From an uncultured Alistipes sp. (GTDB lineage Bacteria; Bacteroidota; Bacteroidia; Bacteroidales; Rikenellaceae), in contig UQDC01000005.1 of NCBI GenBank assembly GCA_900539755.1, positions 62,001 to 126,000 on the forward strand: a DNA stretch of 64,000 nucleotides, given 5' to 3'. Each line of letters opens with the position of its first letter. Position 1 is the stretch's first letter. Positions 37,463-45,824 of the stretch are shown one piece after another. The notes beneath the pieces were generated by a model. It was not told where the DNA came from. It saw only the letters and a program-made list of their open reading frames with translations, and made no database searches. The position numbers and the translations under genes are program-made.

Positions 37463-37534
37463 AGTTGTCTTGTGAATCGGACTGTAAAAATAGTAAATTC
37501 GTCGGAAAGTCTCCGGAGAAAATGCGTGAGGTGA

Positions 37535-39307
37535 TTAACGTTTTTTCCAACCAAAGAAATAGCTCTTTTGACGTCGTTTATCCTCTTGATTGCGGGCTAC
37601 ATACACTTTCTCTCCTGTATATGGGTTAAAACCTGTATAAAACATCACCGACGAGAGGGTGAGCGGTGTCGGTGTCAGATCTTGTACCTGCTCAAGCCGG
37701 AAATGGAGCCGACGGGTTTCGACAGCCAAATGGCGCATGTCTGCTTCTGTACAGCCCGGATGGCTGGAGATAAAGTAGGGAATCAGCTGGTAGTTCAGCC
37801 CCTCTTGTTGGCAGATGCGGTTAAACCGTTCGTTCAAGGAGCGGAACAGTTCGAACGAGGGTTTGCGCATTAATTTGAGTACATGCTCTTCGGTGTGTTC
37901 AGGAGCCACCTTGAGCCGTCCGGAGACATGGTTGCGGATTACCTCTCGTAGATATGCGTCACCGTCTTGTTCAAACAGGTCGTATCGAATGCCACTGCCG
38001 ATAAATGCCTTTTTGATCCCTTTGATTGCGGTTGCTTTTCGGTACAGATCGATCAGAGGTCGATGGTTGTTATCGAGGTTTCGGCAAGGAGCAGGAAAGA
38101 TACATGAGGGTCTGATACATTTGGCGCAGAGTGCTTTGTTGCGTCCTCCCATCCGGTACATGTTTGCCGAAGGACCACCCAAATCCGATAGATAGCCTTT
38201 GAATCCTGGCATAGCGGTTATTTGGCGAATCTCGTTGAGGATGGAGGTTTCACTGCGGCTCGATATGAATTTGCCCTGATGAGCCGAAATGGTACAGAAA
38301 CTGCAACCTCCGAAACAACCGCGATGCAGATTGACCGAAAATTTAATCATTTCATAAGCTGGGATATCTCCTTTCCCGTTGTATCGAGGGTGAGGCAAAC
38401 GCGTGTATGGCAGATCGAAGCTATGATCCAGCTCTTTTTCGGAGATGGAGGGGTAGGGTGGGTTGACTACGACATATTGGTCCCCGACAGGCTCAACTAA
38501 CGTTGCTGCCTGCATTCGGTTTGATTCGGTCTCAATGTGGACAAAATTCTCTCCGAAGGCCTTTTTGCTTTGCTGACACTGTTCGAAACTGTGTAGCATG
38601 ATGGTGCTTTCGGGTAGTGAACCGATTTTATTTGCGGGTGCGACATACGCGACCTGCGGTACTTTTCGAAGCAGGTTCAGATTATATCCTCCTCGCATGG
38701 TTCGGGCTATTTCAGGTAGAACTTTGTCTCCCATGCCATAGGCCAACAAGTCTGCTCCGCTTTCGATCAGAATGGAGGGTTTTAGGGTGTCACTCCAATA
38801 GTCATAATGGGTCAATCGGCGCAGTGAAGCTTCGATACCGCCAATAATGACCGGTGTGTCGGGGTAGAGTTGTTTGAGAATGCGGGTGTACACGGTAACC
38901 GCATAATCGGGCCGAAATCCCGCCTTGCCTCCCGGTGTATAGGCGTCGTCACTGCGCAGTCGTTTGTTGGCTGTATAGTGGTTGACCATTGAGTCCATGG
39001 CTCCTCCTGTTACCCCAAAGAAGAGTCTTGGTCGGCCCAGTTTGCGAAAATCACGCAGATCGTCTTTCCAGTTGGGTTGAGGAACGATGGCCACACGTAA
39101 GCCTTCTGCTTCTAACAACCGGCCGATTACGGCCGCACCGAATGAAGGGTGATCTACATAAGCATCACCAGAAAAGATAATGACATCCAGTTCACTCCAA
39201 TTGCGTGCCCGCACCTCTTTGATAGAGGTGGGCAACCAATCGGTTAGTTTGTGTGTCGGGGCAGCTGTATGTTGCTGCTTGTGACGATCTGTTTCGTGTG
39301 GGTTCAC
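37535..39307 (-). CDS. YgiQ-family radical SAM protein
   Basis: A large radical SAM enzyme of unknown reaction. The cluster motif is CFGGCSFC (CxxxCxxC) within NLHRGCFGGCSFCTISAHQGKFI; the N-terminal LTDWLPTSIKEVRARNW..DVIIFSGDAYVDHPSFG is the family opening, and KVAPEHTEEHVLKLMRKPSFE lies near the C-terminus. There is no ATG before the conserved part; GTG at 39307 (590 residues) or TTG at 39355 are the possible starts, and I prefer GTG because the sequence upstream contains a promoter-like TACATTTA box. Confidence 0.87.
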   Translation of the reverse strand: MNPHETDRHKQQHTAAPTHKLTDWLPTSIKEVRARNWSELDVIIFSGDAYVDHPSFGAAVIGRLLEAEGLRVAIVPQPNWKDDLRDFRKLGRPRLFFGVTGGAMDSMVNHYTANKRLRSDDAYTPGGKAGFRPDYAVTVYTRILKQLYPDTPVIIGGIEASLRRLTHYDYWSDTLKPSILIESGADLLAYGMGDKVLPEIARTMRGGYNLNLLRKVPQVAYVAPANKIGSLPESTIMLHSFEQCQQSKKAFGENFVHIETESNRMQAATLVEPVGDQYVVVNPPYPSISEKELDHSFDLPYTRLPHPRYNGKGDIPAYEMIKFSVNLHRGCFGGCSFCTISAHQGKFISSRSETSILNEIRQITAMPGFKGYLSDLGGPSANMYRMGGRNKALCAKCIRPSCIFPAPCRNLDNNHRPLIDLYRKATAIKGIKKAFIGSGIRYDLFEQDGDAYLREVIRNHVSGRLKVAPEHTEEHVLKLMRKPSFELFRSLNERFNRICQQEGLNYQLIPYFISSHPGCTEADMRHLAVETRRLHFRLEQVQDLTPTPLTLSSVMFYTGFNPYTGEKVYVARNQEDKRRQKSYFFGWKKR

Positions 39308-40042
39308 AAGTGTAAATTTGTGTGTAAATGTAGCGAGATTCCCTGGGATTGTCAAATCGTTTGATTGGATTTGTTCGGTCTATAATTGCTAAATTAATAG
39401 TTTATGTATATCTATGTAAATCATTTATATTAAATATTATATATTCTTATTGATATGTGTTATTTCTGATTGATCAGGAAATAGAATAAAACGACAGAAT
39501 CTTGTTTTTGGGAGGACATTCGGATCGCCGTTACCAATTTGTGACAGGTGATTTATTATATAAATATTTGACAATTTGGGAACTATAGCTTTCGTTGTGG
39601 GTCTGTTTCAGTCTGTGTCCTATATTGAAATACTGATCAATTTAAACAGGATCTTGTAGAAAGATATTCAATATAAATATTATATAAGATATTAATTTTA
39701 CAACTTTTAGAAGTTATTTTATAAAGTGTTTATTTAGGTAATTGATTGGGCCGATGAATAGCTCTTGCAATCATAGTCAGTGCAATTAAAAAGTTGTGAT
39801 TGGTGTTTTACCAATTAAGATTTATGACCATGAATTCACTCATTGGAGGGACATGCTATTTCTCGAAATGTTTAAAAAATATTGTGAAATGCTTTGATGA
39901 CAAGAGCGCGTCAAAAGACGATAAAGATCGTATTGGTAATAAATGTTTTGAGAAAAGAAAGGATGTATAGAGAGTACGTGCGTGAAGTGCTATGTCGGGG
40001 AGTAGAGCTTCTATATTGAGGCAAATTAAAAATGATGTTAAT
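39308..40042. other. AT-rich non-coding stretch upstream of the cobalamin riboswitch
   Basis: About 735 bases, clearly richer in A/T than the rest of the window, with runs such as TATATTAAATATTATATATT. No open frame with recognisable features on either strand, and no RNA gene that I can identify. Confidence 0.5.
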
Positions 40043-40073
40043 TTTGGAGAAATGAAAAATAGCGGTACATTTG
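40043..40073 (+). promoter_or_regulatory. Promoter of the cobalamin-controlled lipoprotein gene
   Basis: TTTG (40043-40046), a 19-base spacer and TACATTTG (40066-40073): a full match to the Bacteroidales consensus, placed just upstream of the riboswitch. Confidence 0.75.
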
Positions 40074-40084
40074 CCGCTGTAATT

Positions 40085-40260
40085 GGTTTCACAACACGAT
40101 TTATTGTTTGTGAATGAAAAGGGAATCGAGTGCAAGTCTCGAACAGTCCCGCTGCTGTGAACTCATTAATTATTTCCTGAATATCTGTTGCCACTGACAG
40201 CTTTGCTGTTGGGAAGGCCTCGGGAATGAGAGTAAGTCAGAAGACCTGCCAGTTATTGAT
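40085..40260 (+). promoter_or_regulatory. Cobalamin (adenosylcobalamin-type) riboswitch
   Basis: The conserved core is readable in order: AAGGGAATCGAGTGCAAGTC, then CAGTCCCGCTGCTGTGA, GCCACTG, GGGAAGGCC, and the B12 box AAGTCAGAAGACCTGCC at 40234-40250. These are the diagnostic segments of the cobalamin aptamer. On binding cobalamin such elements switch off the downstream gene. The aptamer is followed by about 145 bases of leader before the ATG at 40406. Confidence 0.93.
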
Positions 40261-40342
40261 AACCGAATGCGAGGACAGGATGGTTATGGTGTCAGATTTT
40301 GAGGAAGACACCTTTCCGTGCTATTCTATACATTTCAAATCA

Positions 40343-40405
40343 GATGTGGAAAGCCTGTTGTCGCCAAGGTGGTGAAAGAACTTACGGACAAAACCTTTCC
40401 ATATC
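40343..40405 (+). promoter_or_regulatory. Possible expression-platform hairpin ending at the start codon
   Basis: GATGTGGAAAG (40343-40353) pairs over 11 positions (one G-U) with CTTTCCATATC (40395-40405), which ends exactly before the ATG. A second CTTTCC at 40312-40317 could compete for GGAAAG. No U-tract terminator is seen here, so control of translation start is more likely than of transcription. Confidence 0.5.
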
Positions 40406-41455
40406 ATGAAAAAAAAATCAATCTTTTCTTTGGTAAATTATGCTATGCCTTTGATGGCTTTAGCGTTTGCTTGTGCTTCTTGTGGTGAAAAAGGGTCAGG
40501 TACTCCCGATCCGAATCCAGGAGAAGATGGTGATGGTGATGTCGAGATTCCTTCGACTCCTTCTTACAATTTTAAAGGTAGTGCATACATTACCAAAGTG
40601 TTAGATTTCATGCCGGCTCCCGGACAATTTAGCAACACGTTGCCTGCATACGCGGAGGGAGATGACCAGGAGGCGATGAACCAGAAAGTACTTAATGCAA
40701 TCGGTAATAATAAACGAGGCATGATTTCATTGGGAGGTTTCGGAGGTTACGTTATTGTAGGATTTGACCACACGATTGAGAATAAGGCAGGCTTGCGTGA
40801 TTTCCGTGTTTTAGGTAATGCTTACAAGAACAGTTCTGAGCCTGGGGTTATCATGGTAGCTCTTGATCGCAATCAGAATGGCCAGCCTGATGATGATGAG
40901 TGGTATGAAATCGCTGGAAGCGCACATCAGAAGGCATTCCAGGAGAGTTGGTATGCAGCTGCTCGCGAAAACGGAAATGACGTTGATATTCACCGCAATT
41001 ACGAGATTACCTATTTCCGTCCGTCACAAGAACCTACCACTCAGGAGGAGAAAGAGACCTATATTCGATGGGAAGATAATTTGGGACAGGCTGGTTATCT
41101 GCCGAAAAATGCCTACCATTCGCAACCCTATTTCCCTCAATGGTTTGAAGGGGATCGTATGACCATCAAAGGTACTTGCTTACCTCAGAATTCAATTCCC
41201 AATGGGGCAATTTTTGAACTTCAGGCGTTTACTTACGGTTATGCTGACAATGTTGCCAATACGGATGTAGAAGCATCGATTGACATCGATTGGGCTGTTG
41301 ATGCTTCAGGCGAAAAGGTGTCATTGCCAGGTATCGATTTTGTCAAAATCTACACCGCAGTAAATCAAGTTAACGGTTGGATTGGCGAATGCTCAAGTGA
41401 AATCACCGGAGTTGAAGATCTTCATATGTTGAAAGAGAAGATTCCTACTCGATAA
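40406..41455 (+). CDS. Cobalamin-regulated surface lipoprotein of unknown function
   Basis: A 349-residue secreted lipoprotein. The signal peptide ends in LAFACASCGEKG, with Cys23 or Cys26 as lipid-bearing residue, followed by a Pro/Gly/Asp-rich linker (PDPNPGEDGDGDVEI); acidic residues close behind the Cys are typical of surface-exposed Bacteroidetes lipoproteins. The mature part has GMISLGGFGGYVIVGFDH, DRNQNGQPDDDEWYEIAGS and DIDWAVDASGEKVSLPGIDFVKIYT. I recall similar cell-surface proteins in gut Bacteroidetes near B12 uptake genes, but no fixed function. The riboswitch directly upstream suggests corrinoid capture. No btuB, btuG or transporter gene is next to it. Confidence 0.8.
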   Translation: MKKKSIFSLVNYAMPLMALAFACASCGEKGSGTPDPNPGEDGDGDVEIPSTPSYNFKGSAYITKVLDFMPAPGQFSNTLPAYAEGDDQEAMNQKVLNAIGNNKRGMISLGGFGGYVIVGFDHTIENKAGLRDFRVLGNAYKNSSEPGVIMVALDRNQNGQPDDDEWYEIAGSAHQKAFQESWYAAARENGNDVDIHRNYEITYFRPSQEPTTQEEKETYIRWEDNLGQAGYLPKNAYHSQPYFPQWFEGDRMTIKGTCLPQNSIPNGAIFELQAFTYGYADNVANTDVEASIDIDWAVDASGEKVSLPGIDFVKIYTAVNQVNGWIGECSSEITGVEDLHMLKEKIPTR

Positions 41456-41488
41456 GATATGTGATTGTGACAATATATATGATAAAAA

Positions 41489-41513
41489 GGCTACTTAATC
41501 AAGTAGCTTTTTT
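41489..41513. terminator. Bidirectional terminator between the lipoprotein and xseB
   Basis: GCTACTT (41490-41496) pairs with AAGTAGC (41501-41507), followed by six T, with A-run on the other side. Confidence 0.75.
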
Positions 41514-41594
41514 ATTGTTGCAAAGAGGAGAACGGGGTTATGAATATAGATGTAAAAATGCTAATCAGTTAGTCGAGATATAGCGGACGGATGG

Positions 41595-41789
41595 TTATTC
41601 TTCCTTTAATGCTTCAGACACTTCGGTTTCGGCTTTGCGAAGTTTCTCCCGGCACAGTTTGATTAATTCAGAAGCTCGTTTGACTTGAGCGCCTAACTCA
41701 TCGACATTCATTTGTGCATCATTAAATTTCTCCAGAATCTCTTCGATCTCTTCGATAGCTTGGGTATAGGTCGGTTGTTTCTTGTCCAT
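41595..41789 (-). CDS. xseB: Exodeoxyribonuclease VII small subunit
   Basis: A 64-residue helical protein (TYTQAIEEIEEILEKFNDAQMNVDELGAQVKRASELIKLCREKLRKAE), the XseB signature. It binds several copies per XseA in the single-strand exonuclease that takes part in mismatch and recombination repair. It lies six bases after xseA in the same transcript. Confidence 0.9.
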   Translation of the reverse strand: MDKKQPTYTQAIEEIEEILEKFNDAQMNVDELGAQVKRASELIKLCREKLRKAETEVSEALKEE

Positions 41790-41795
41790 ATGTAA

Positions 41796-43211
41796 TTAAT
41801 TTGATTTTTGCTGTTTCTTGTAGGTTGATCGGCGATTGGGGTGCAGCTGACGAACTTCGACATCAGCCGATCCATCGTGCCAAACCACATGGATTTCATC
41901 CCCTGGATGGATATCGTGTATGGAGGTCAGATTGCGATTTCCAGAACGTACCAAAGCGTAACCCAATTCCAACATTCGTTTGGGATCACGTGTGAGAATT
42001 CGATCATTGAGCAGATCCAATTGTTGCCGGCGGTTGGATAGTATCGTTCGGCTGCGATCGGTTAAGGTCTCTCGATAGGTGTTTAAATTTCGCTCGGCTG
42101 TCTGTAAAGCATAATGGATAGCATGCGATAATTGAGTTTGCAGATTGTCCAAATTTCCTAAACCGCGATAGACAGCCTGGCCTGTCAATCGGACCAGATC
42201 GTTGTGCAGCCGTTCTAATTGCAGTTGTTGCTGATGCATTCGTTCTGTCAGGCCCAATTTCAATGTCATGCCGATTTGCTGCAATCGTTGATGTTCTTCA
42301 TCAAGTAATGTTAAGACGTGACTGGATAACTCTTCGAGACGTTCTTGCAGCCAATCGTCCAATGCAGCGCAACGATCTTTCAGATAGACCGCTACTGCGG
42401 TTGGAGTTTTGACCGAGACCGCAGCGACCAGGTCTGCAACGCTCTGATCCTTGTCGTGCCCGATGCCTGCAATGACGGGCAGTGGAAATTGAGCCAAGTG
42501 GCAGCAAAGCCGATAACTGTCAAAGCAGCCTAAATCACTTTGTGAACCACCACCTCGAATGAGTACCATTGCATCAAAGTCATCAATACGATCAGCGACT
42601 GCCCCTAATGCGGCGATAATCGAGTCTTCAGCTCCTGCGCCTTGCATAAAGGCGTCAAACAGTTCGACATCGAAACGATAGATACCATTTGCCAACTCTT
42701 TGCAAAAGTCCTGGTATCCGGCTGCATTGCGAGATGAGACAACCGCGATTCTTTGCATCACAACTGGTAACTCTAACTCGCGGTTCATGTCATAGACTCC
42801 ATCCTCTTGCAGTCGGGCTATTGTCTCTTGGCGTTGCCGCTCCATGTCCCCCAAAGTGTATGCCGGATCGATATCCGTAATCTGCAACGATAGCCCATAG
42901 AGTTCATGGTAAGTGACCACTACTTTGATCAGAACCTGTAAGCCTGCGGAGAGCGTCTGTCCAGTCATTTGCCGGAAATAGGGTTCAAGCATGGCATAGG
43001 TACTGCGCCAGATTATGCCCGTGGCTTTAGCCTTGGGTACATGGTTCGCTCCTCCTTTTTCGACCAATTCCAGGTAGCAATGTCCTGAATAGTTGACTTT
43101 CAATTCACTGATCTCGGCTGTAACCCAATACGGCAATGGGTGGGTTTGGTCGATACCTGCCTTGATCAGCATTTGCAAATTGCTGAGCGATATGGGATCG
43201 GAATTGGGCAT
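41796..43211 (-). CDS. xseA: Exodeoxyribonuclease VII large subunit
   Basis: Catalytic subunit degrading single-stranded DNA from both ends. N-terminal OB fold (LPYWVTAEISELKVNYSGHCYLELVEKGG), then the catalytic block RIAVVSSRNAAGYQDF, MVLIRGGGSQSDLGCFDSYRLCCHLAQFPLPVIAGIGHDKDQSVAD, a coiled coil (about 280-390) and a C-terminal segment ending in a basic tail. 471 residues, usual length. It starts two bases after the stop of the RSH gene, so the three genes probably form one transcript. Confidence 0.94.
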   Translation of the reverse strand: MPNSDPISLSNLQMLIKAGIDQTHPLPYWVTAEISELKVNYSGHCYLELVEKGGANHVPKAKATGIIWRSTYAMLEPYFRQMTGQTLSAGLQVLIKVVVTYHELYGLSLQITDIDPAYTLGDMERQRQETIARLQEDGVYDMNRELELPVVMQRIAVVSSRNAAGYQDFCKELANGIYRFDVELFDAFMQGAGAEDSIIAALGAVADRIDDFDAMVLIRGGGSQSDLGCFDSYRLCCHLAQFPLPVIAGIGHDKDQSVADLVAAVSVKTPTAVAVYLKDRCAALDDWLQERLEELSSHVLTLLDEEHQRLQQIGMTLKLGLTERMHQQQLQLERLHNDLVRLTGQAVYRGLGNLDNLQTQLSHAIHYALQTAERNLNTYRETLTDRSRTILSNRRQQLDLLNDRILTRDPKRMLELGYALVRSGNRNLTSIHDIHPGDEIHVVWHDGSADVEVRQLHPNRRSTYKKQQKSN

Positions 43212-43212
43212 A

Positions 43213-45396
43213 TCAATTATTTACGCGAAATACCTTTTGCATTCCTTTTATCTTTATCAGTTTGTACACGACAGTCTCCACGACTTGTGTACTGGTCACC
43301 TCGATATTGATCAAACCGGATAGAATGCCGCCAGCCGAATTGAGGCTCATTGAACGGATGTTAATTTTCAGATCACTGTTGATCACCTCGGTGATTTTGT
43401 TGACCAAACCTGGGACATCGTCAGCCTGGATCCGAACCGTTGCCCGGAATGAACCGTGAGCAGCCTCTTTTTGCCAACGGGCTGGCAATACACGGTACGG
43501 ATAGCGCTCTTTCAGACGCATGGCATTGGGACAGTCGTGTCGGTGGATCGTTATGCCGTTGTTGATCGTAGTGAAGGCAAAAATATCATCGCCATAGATC
43601 GGGTTGCAACATTTGGCCAATTTGTATTCAATGTTGCTCAATGATTCATCGATGACCAGTGCGTCATCCACACTCGAGGTGGATTTAGCGGCAACTGTTT
43701 TAATTTGCCGCACCTCATCGACCGTCTCATTATCGAGCAGGCGAGTCAATACATCTTTGATGTCACCAATGACAATTTTTTGCTGGGCAATTTGGCCGTA
43801 TAGTTCAGTGCCTGTCTTGAATTTATAGTATTTACAGAGCATGGTCACCGCATCATCCATGGCGACGGGCAGCTTCCAGTTTTTCAATTTTCGCTCCAAC
43901 TCTTCACGCCCTAAGCTGGCTGCTTTAGCCTGCTCTTCCCGCAAGTAGGCCTTGATTTTGTTTCTTGCCTTGCTTGTGGTTACAATGTTTAGCCAATCGG
44001 CTTTGGGTTTTTGAGTTTTAGAGGTTAGAATTTCAACAATATCTCCGTTTTTAAGCTGTTCTTTGAAAGAGACATTGCGGTGGTTGACCTTTCCTCCTAC
44101 ACAAGAGGCCCCCAAATTGGAGTGGATATCAAAAGCAAAGTCCAGAACCGTCGCCCCTTCATTCAATTTGCGCAGATCACCATTGGGGGTGAAAACAAAG
44201 ATTTCACCTGACGACAGTTTGATGTTGAACTTATCTGCTCGGGTTTGATTTTCGGTTGCTTCGATTAATTCCCGAATACGGCTGAACCACTCTTCGGTCC
44301 CCATACCGTCGTTTTTGATTCCTTTATAACGCCAATGGGCGGCCACTCCACGTTCAGCAATTTCATCCATGCGTTCCGTGCGGATCTGAATCTCGACCCA
44401 ACGTCCTTCAGGTGTTACGACGGTTGTATGCAAGGATTCGTATCCATTGGATTTGGGAATTGATATCCAATCGCGCATACGATCCGGGTTGGGCGTATAG
44501 AAATCGGTTACTATCGAATAGATGGCCCAGCAGCAAGCCTTTTCCTGTTCGCGAGGGCAGTCCAAAATGATGCGAATGGCAAACAGATCGTACACTTCGT
44601 CAAAGCCGATGTGTACACGTTTCATTTTGCGCCAAATTGAATAGATTGATTTTGTGCGGCTTTTGAGGTGATATTTGAAGTTTTGCTGCTTCATTTTCTC
44701 CTCGATCGGCTTGACAAACTCTTTAATGAACGCCTCACGTTCAGCTGCCGTATCTTCCAGACGGCGCAGGATATAATTGTAATCTTCAGGTTCGAGATAC
44801 TTTAGGGAGATGTCTTCGAGCTCCGATTTTACATTATAGAGTCCCAGTTTATGGGCGATTTGTGCATAGAGGTTCAAACTCTCCCAGGATTTTTTCAACC
44901 GTTTTTCGTCCGGGAACATATCGAGTTTACGCATCACTTCCAGCCGGTCTGCCAATTTAATTAAAATCACACGTGGATCTGACGCATAGGAGACGATCAG
45001 TTCACGGAAATTATCCACTTGGTCTTCGGCAGCTTTGGTGTCCACGTCGGAAATATTGCACAACCCTTTCAGTATGCCGATACACTGTTCACCATAGTGT
45101 CTTCCGATGGAATTCAAATTGGCTAAACCTAAACGGACGACATCATGCAGTAGGGTAGAGATGACGGAATTGCGTCCCAGTCCGATTTCGCGGATGACGA
45201 TTGTGGCGGTATCGACGGAGTGCATCACTAAGGGAGTACCGTCATAGCGTGTCATGCCGTCGAGTTTTTCGATAGCGACGCGCAGAGCTGCTTTGACCAA
45301 ATGATGACTGGCTTCACTGAAATACTCTTCTGACAGTTTCAGGAATGGGTCAACGTATGCAGGTAAAGATTGATTGTCCAACATCTCGGTTTCCAT
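43213..45396 (-). CDS. Long RelA/SpoT homologue, likely (p)ppGpp synthetase only
   Basis: A 727-residue stringent-response enzyme: HD domain (about 30-160), synthetase, TGS (EIFVFTPNGDLRKLNEG), helical region and ACT (VRIQADDVPGLVNKI). The synthetase is intact: RTKSIYSIWRKM (247-258), DLFAIRI, NGYESLH and EIQIRTERMDEIAERG. The hydrolase site is not: His59 and the His84-Asp85 pair remain, but the Glu-Asp expected after HDVV is Arg88-Leu89, and in KLADRLEVMRKL the catalytic Asn position is Val154. The synthetase loop reads RMRD (306-309), closer to the RxKD of bifunctional enzymes than ExDD of RelA. Confidence 0.9.
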   Translation of the reverse strand: METEMLDNQSLPAYVDPFLKLSEEYFSEASHHLVKAALRVAIEKLDGMTRYDGTPLVMHSVDTATIVIREIGLGRNSVISTLLHDVVRLGLANLNSIGRHYGEQCIGILKGLCNISDVDTKAAEDQVDNFRELIVSYASDPRVILIKLADRLEVMRKLDMFPDEKRLKKSWESLNLYAQIAHKLGLYNVKSELEDISLKYLEPEDYNYILRRLEDTAAEREAFIKEFVKPIEEKMKQQNFKYHLKSRTKSIYSIWRKMKRVHIGFDEVYDLFAIRIILDCPREQEKACCWAIYSIVTDFYTPNPDRMRDWISIPKSNGYESLHTTVVTPEGRWVEIQIRTERMDEIAERGVAAHWRYKGIKNDGMGTEEWFSRIRELIEATENQTRADKFNIKLSSGEIFVFTPNGDLRKLNEGATVLDFAFDIHSNLGASCVGGKVNHRNVSFKEQLKNGDIVEILTSKTQKPKADWLNIVTTSKARNKIKAYLREEQAKAASLGREELERKLKNWKLPVAMDDAVTMLCKYYKFKTGTELYGQIAQQKIVIGDIKDVLTRLLDNETVDEVRQIKTVAAKSTSSVDDALVIDESLSNIEYKLAKCCNPIYGDDIFAFTTINNGITIHRHDCPNAMRLKERYPYRVLPARWQKEAAHGSFRATVRIQADDVPGLVNKITEVINSDLKINIRSMSLNSAGGILSGLINIEVTSTQVVETVVYKLIKIKGMQKVFRVNN

Positions 45397-45763
45397 AATT
45401 TCCGGGAGATTTAGATTTTGCTGAAAGATACTAAATAAATTTAAGAATATGGAGTGCTATGCTGAAATTCTGGCGGTCGATTTAGCCGAATCTTAGGTTT
45501 AAAAGATGTAAATCAAGAGACATCACGGCCAATGATTTTTTATATCAAACAAGATCTGTAAACTCTGTTATGTCTCCAGGATGAGGCTCTATAGGAGGAA
45601 CAAAATGAGGAAAGACTAGTGTGTTTTAGTTGACAGGTATCTAGAGATTGAATCGTCTATTGTAATCGGTCTCAATGTGTGTGCCATACGGATTAATCTT
45701 GTCATTGGATTGTACTCCTTGTTATATAAAGATCTAAAAAGGTTTTTCGTATTTATTGCAAAC
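45397..45763. other. Non-coding gap upstream of the RSH gene
   Basis: About 370 bases with no recognised promoter box, RNA or gene. Confidence 0.4.
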
Positions 45764-45801
45764 AAAAAAAGAACCCGGAAGCGTTTATTTGCTTCCGGGT
45801 T
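45764..45801 (-). terminator. Terminator of aspA
   Basis: AACCCGGAAGC (45772-45782) pairs perfectly with GCTTCCGGGTT (45791-45801); seven A before it give a U-tract on the minus strand. Confidence 0.85.
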
Positions 45802-45824
45802 GCATAAAAGCAGGTGTGTATGTA

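Noticed and set aside
39856..40194. 112-codon minus-strand open frame in the AT-rich region
   Set aside because: It is antisense to the cobalamin riboswitch and its promoter and has no recognisable domain.
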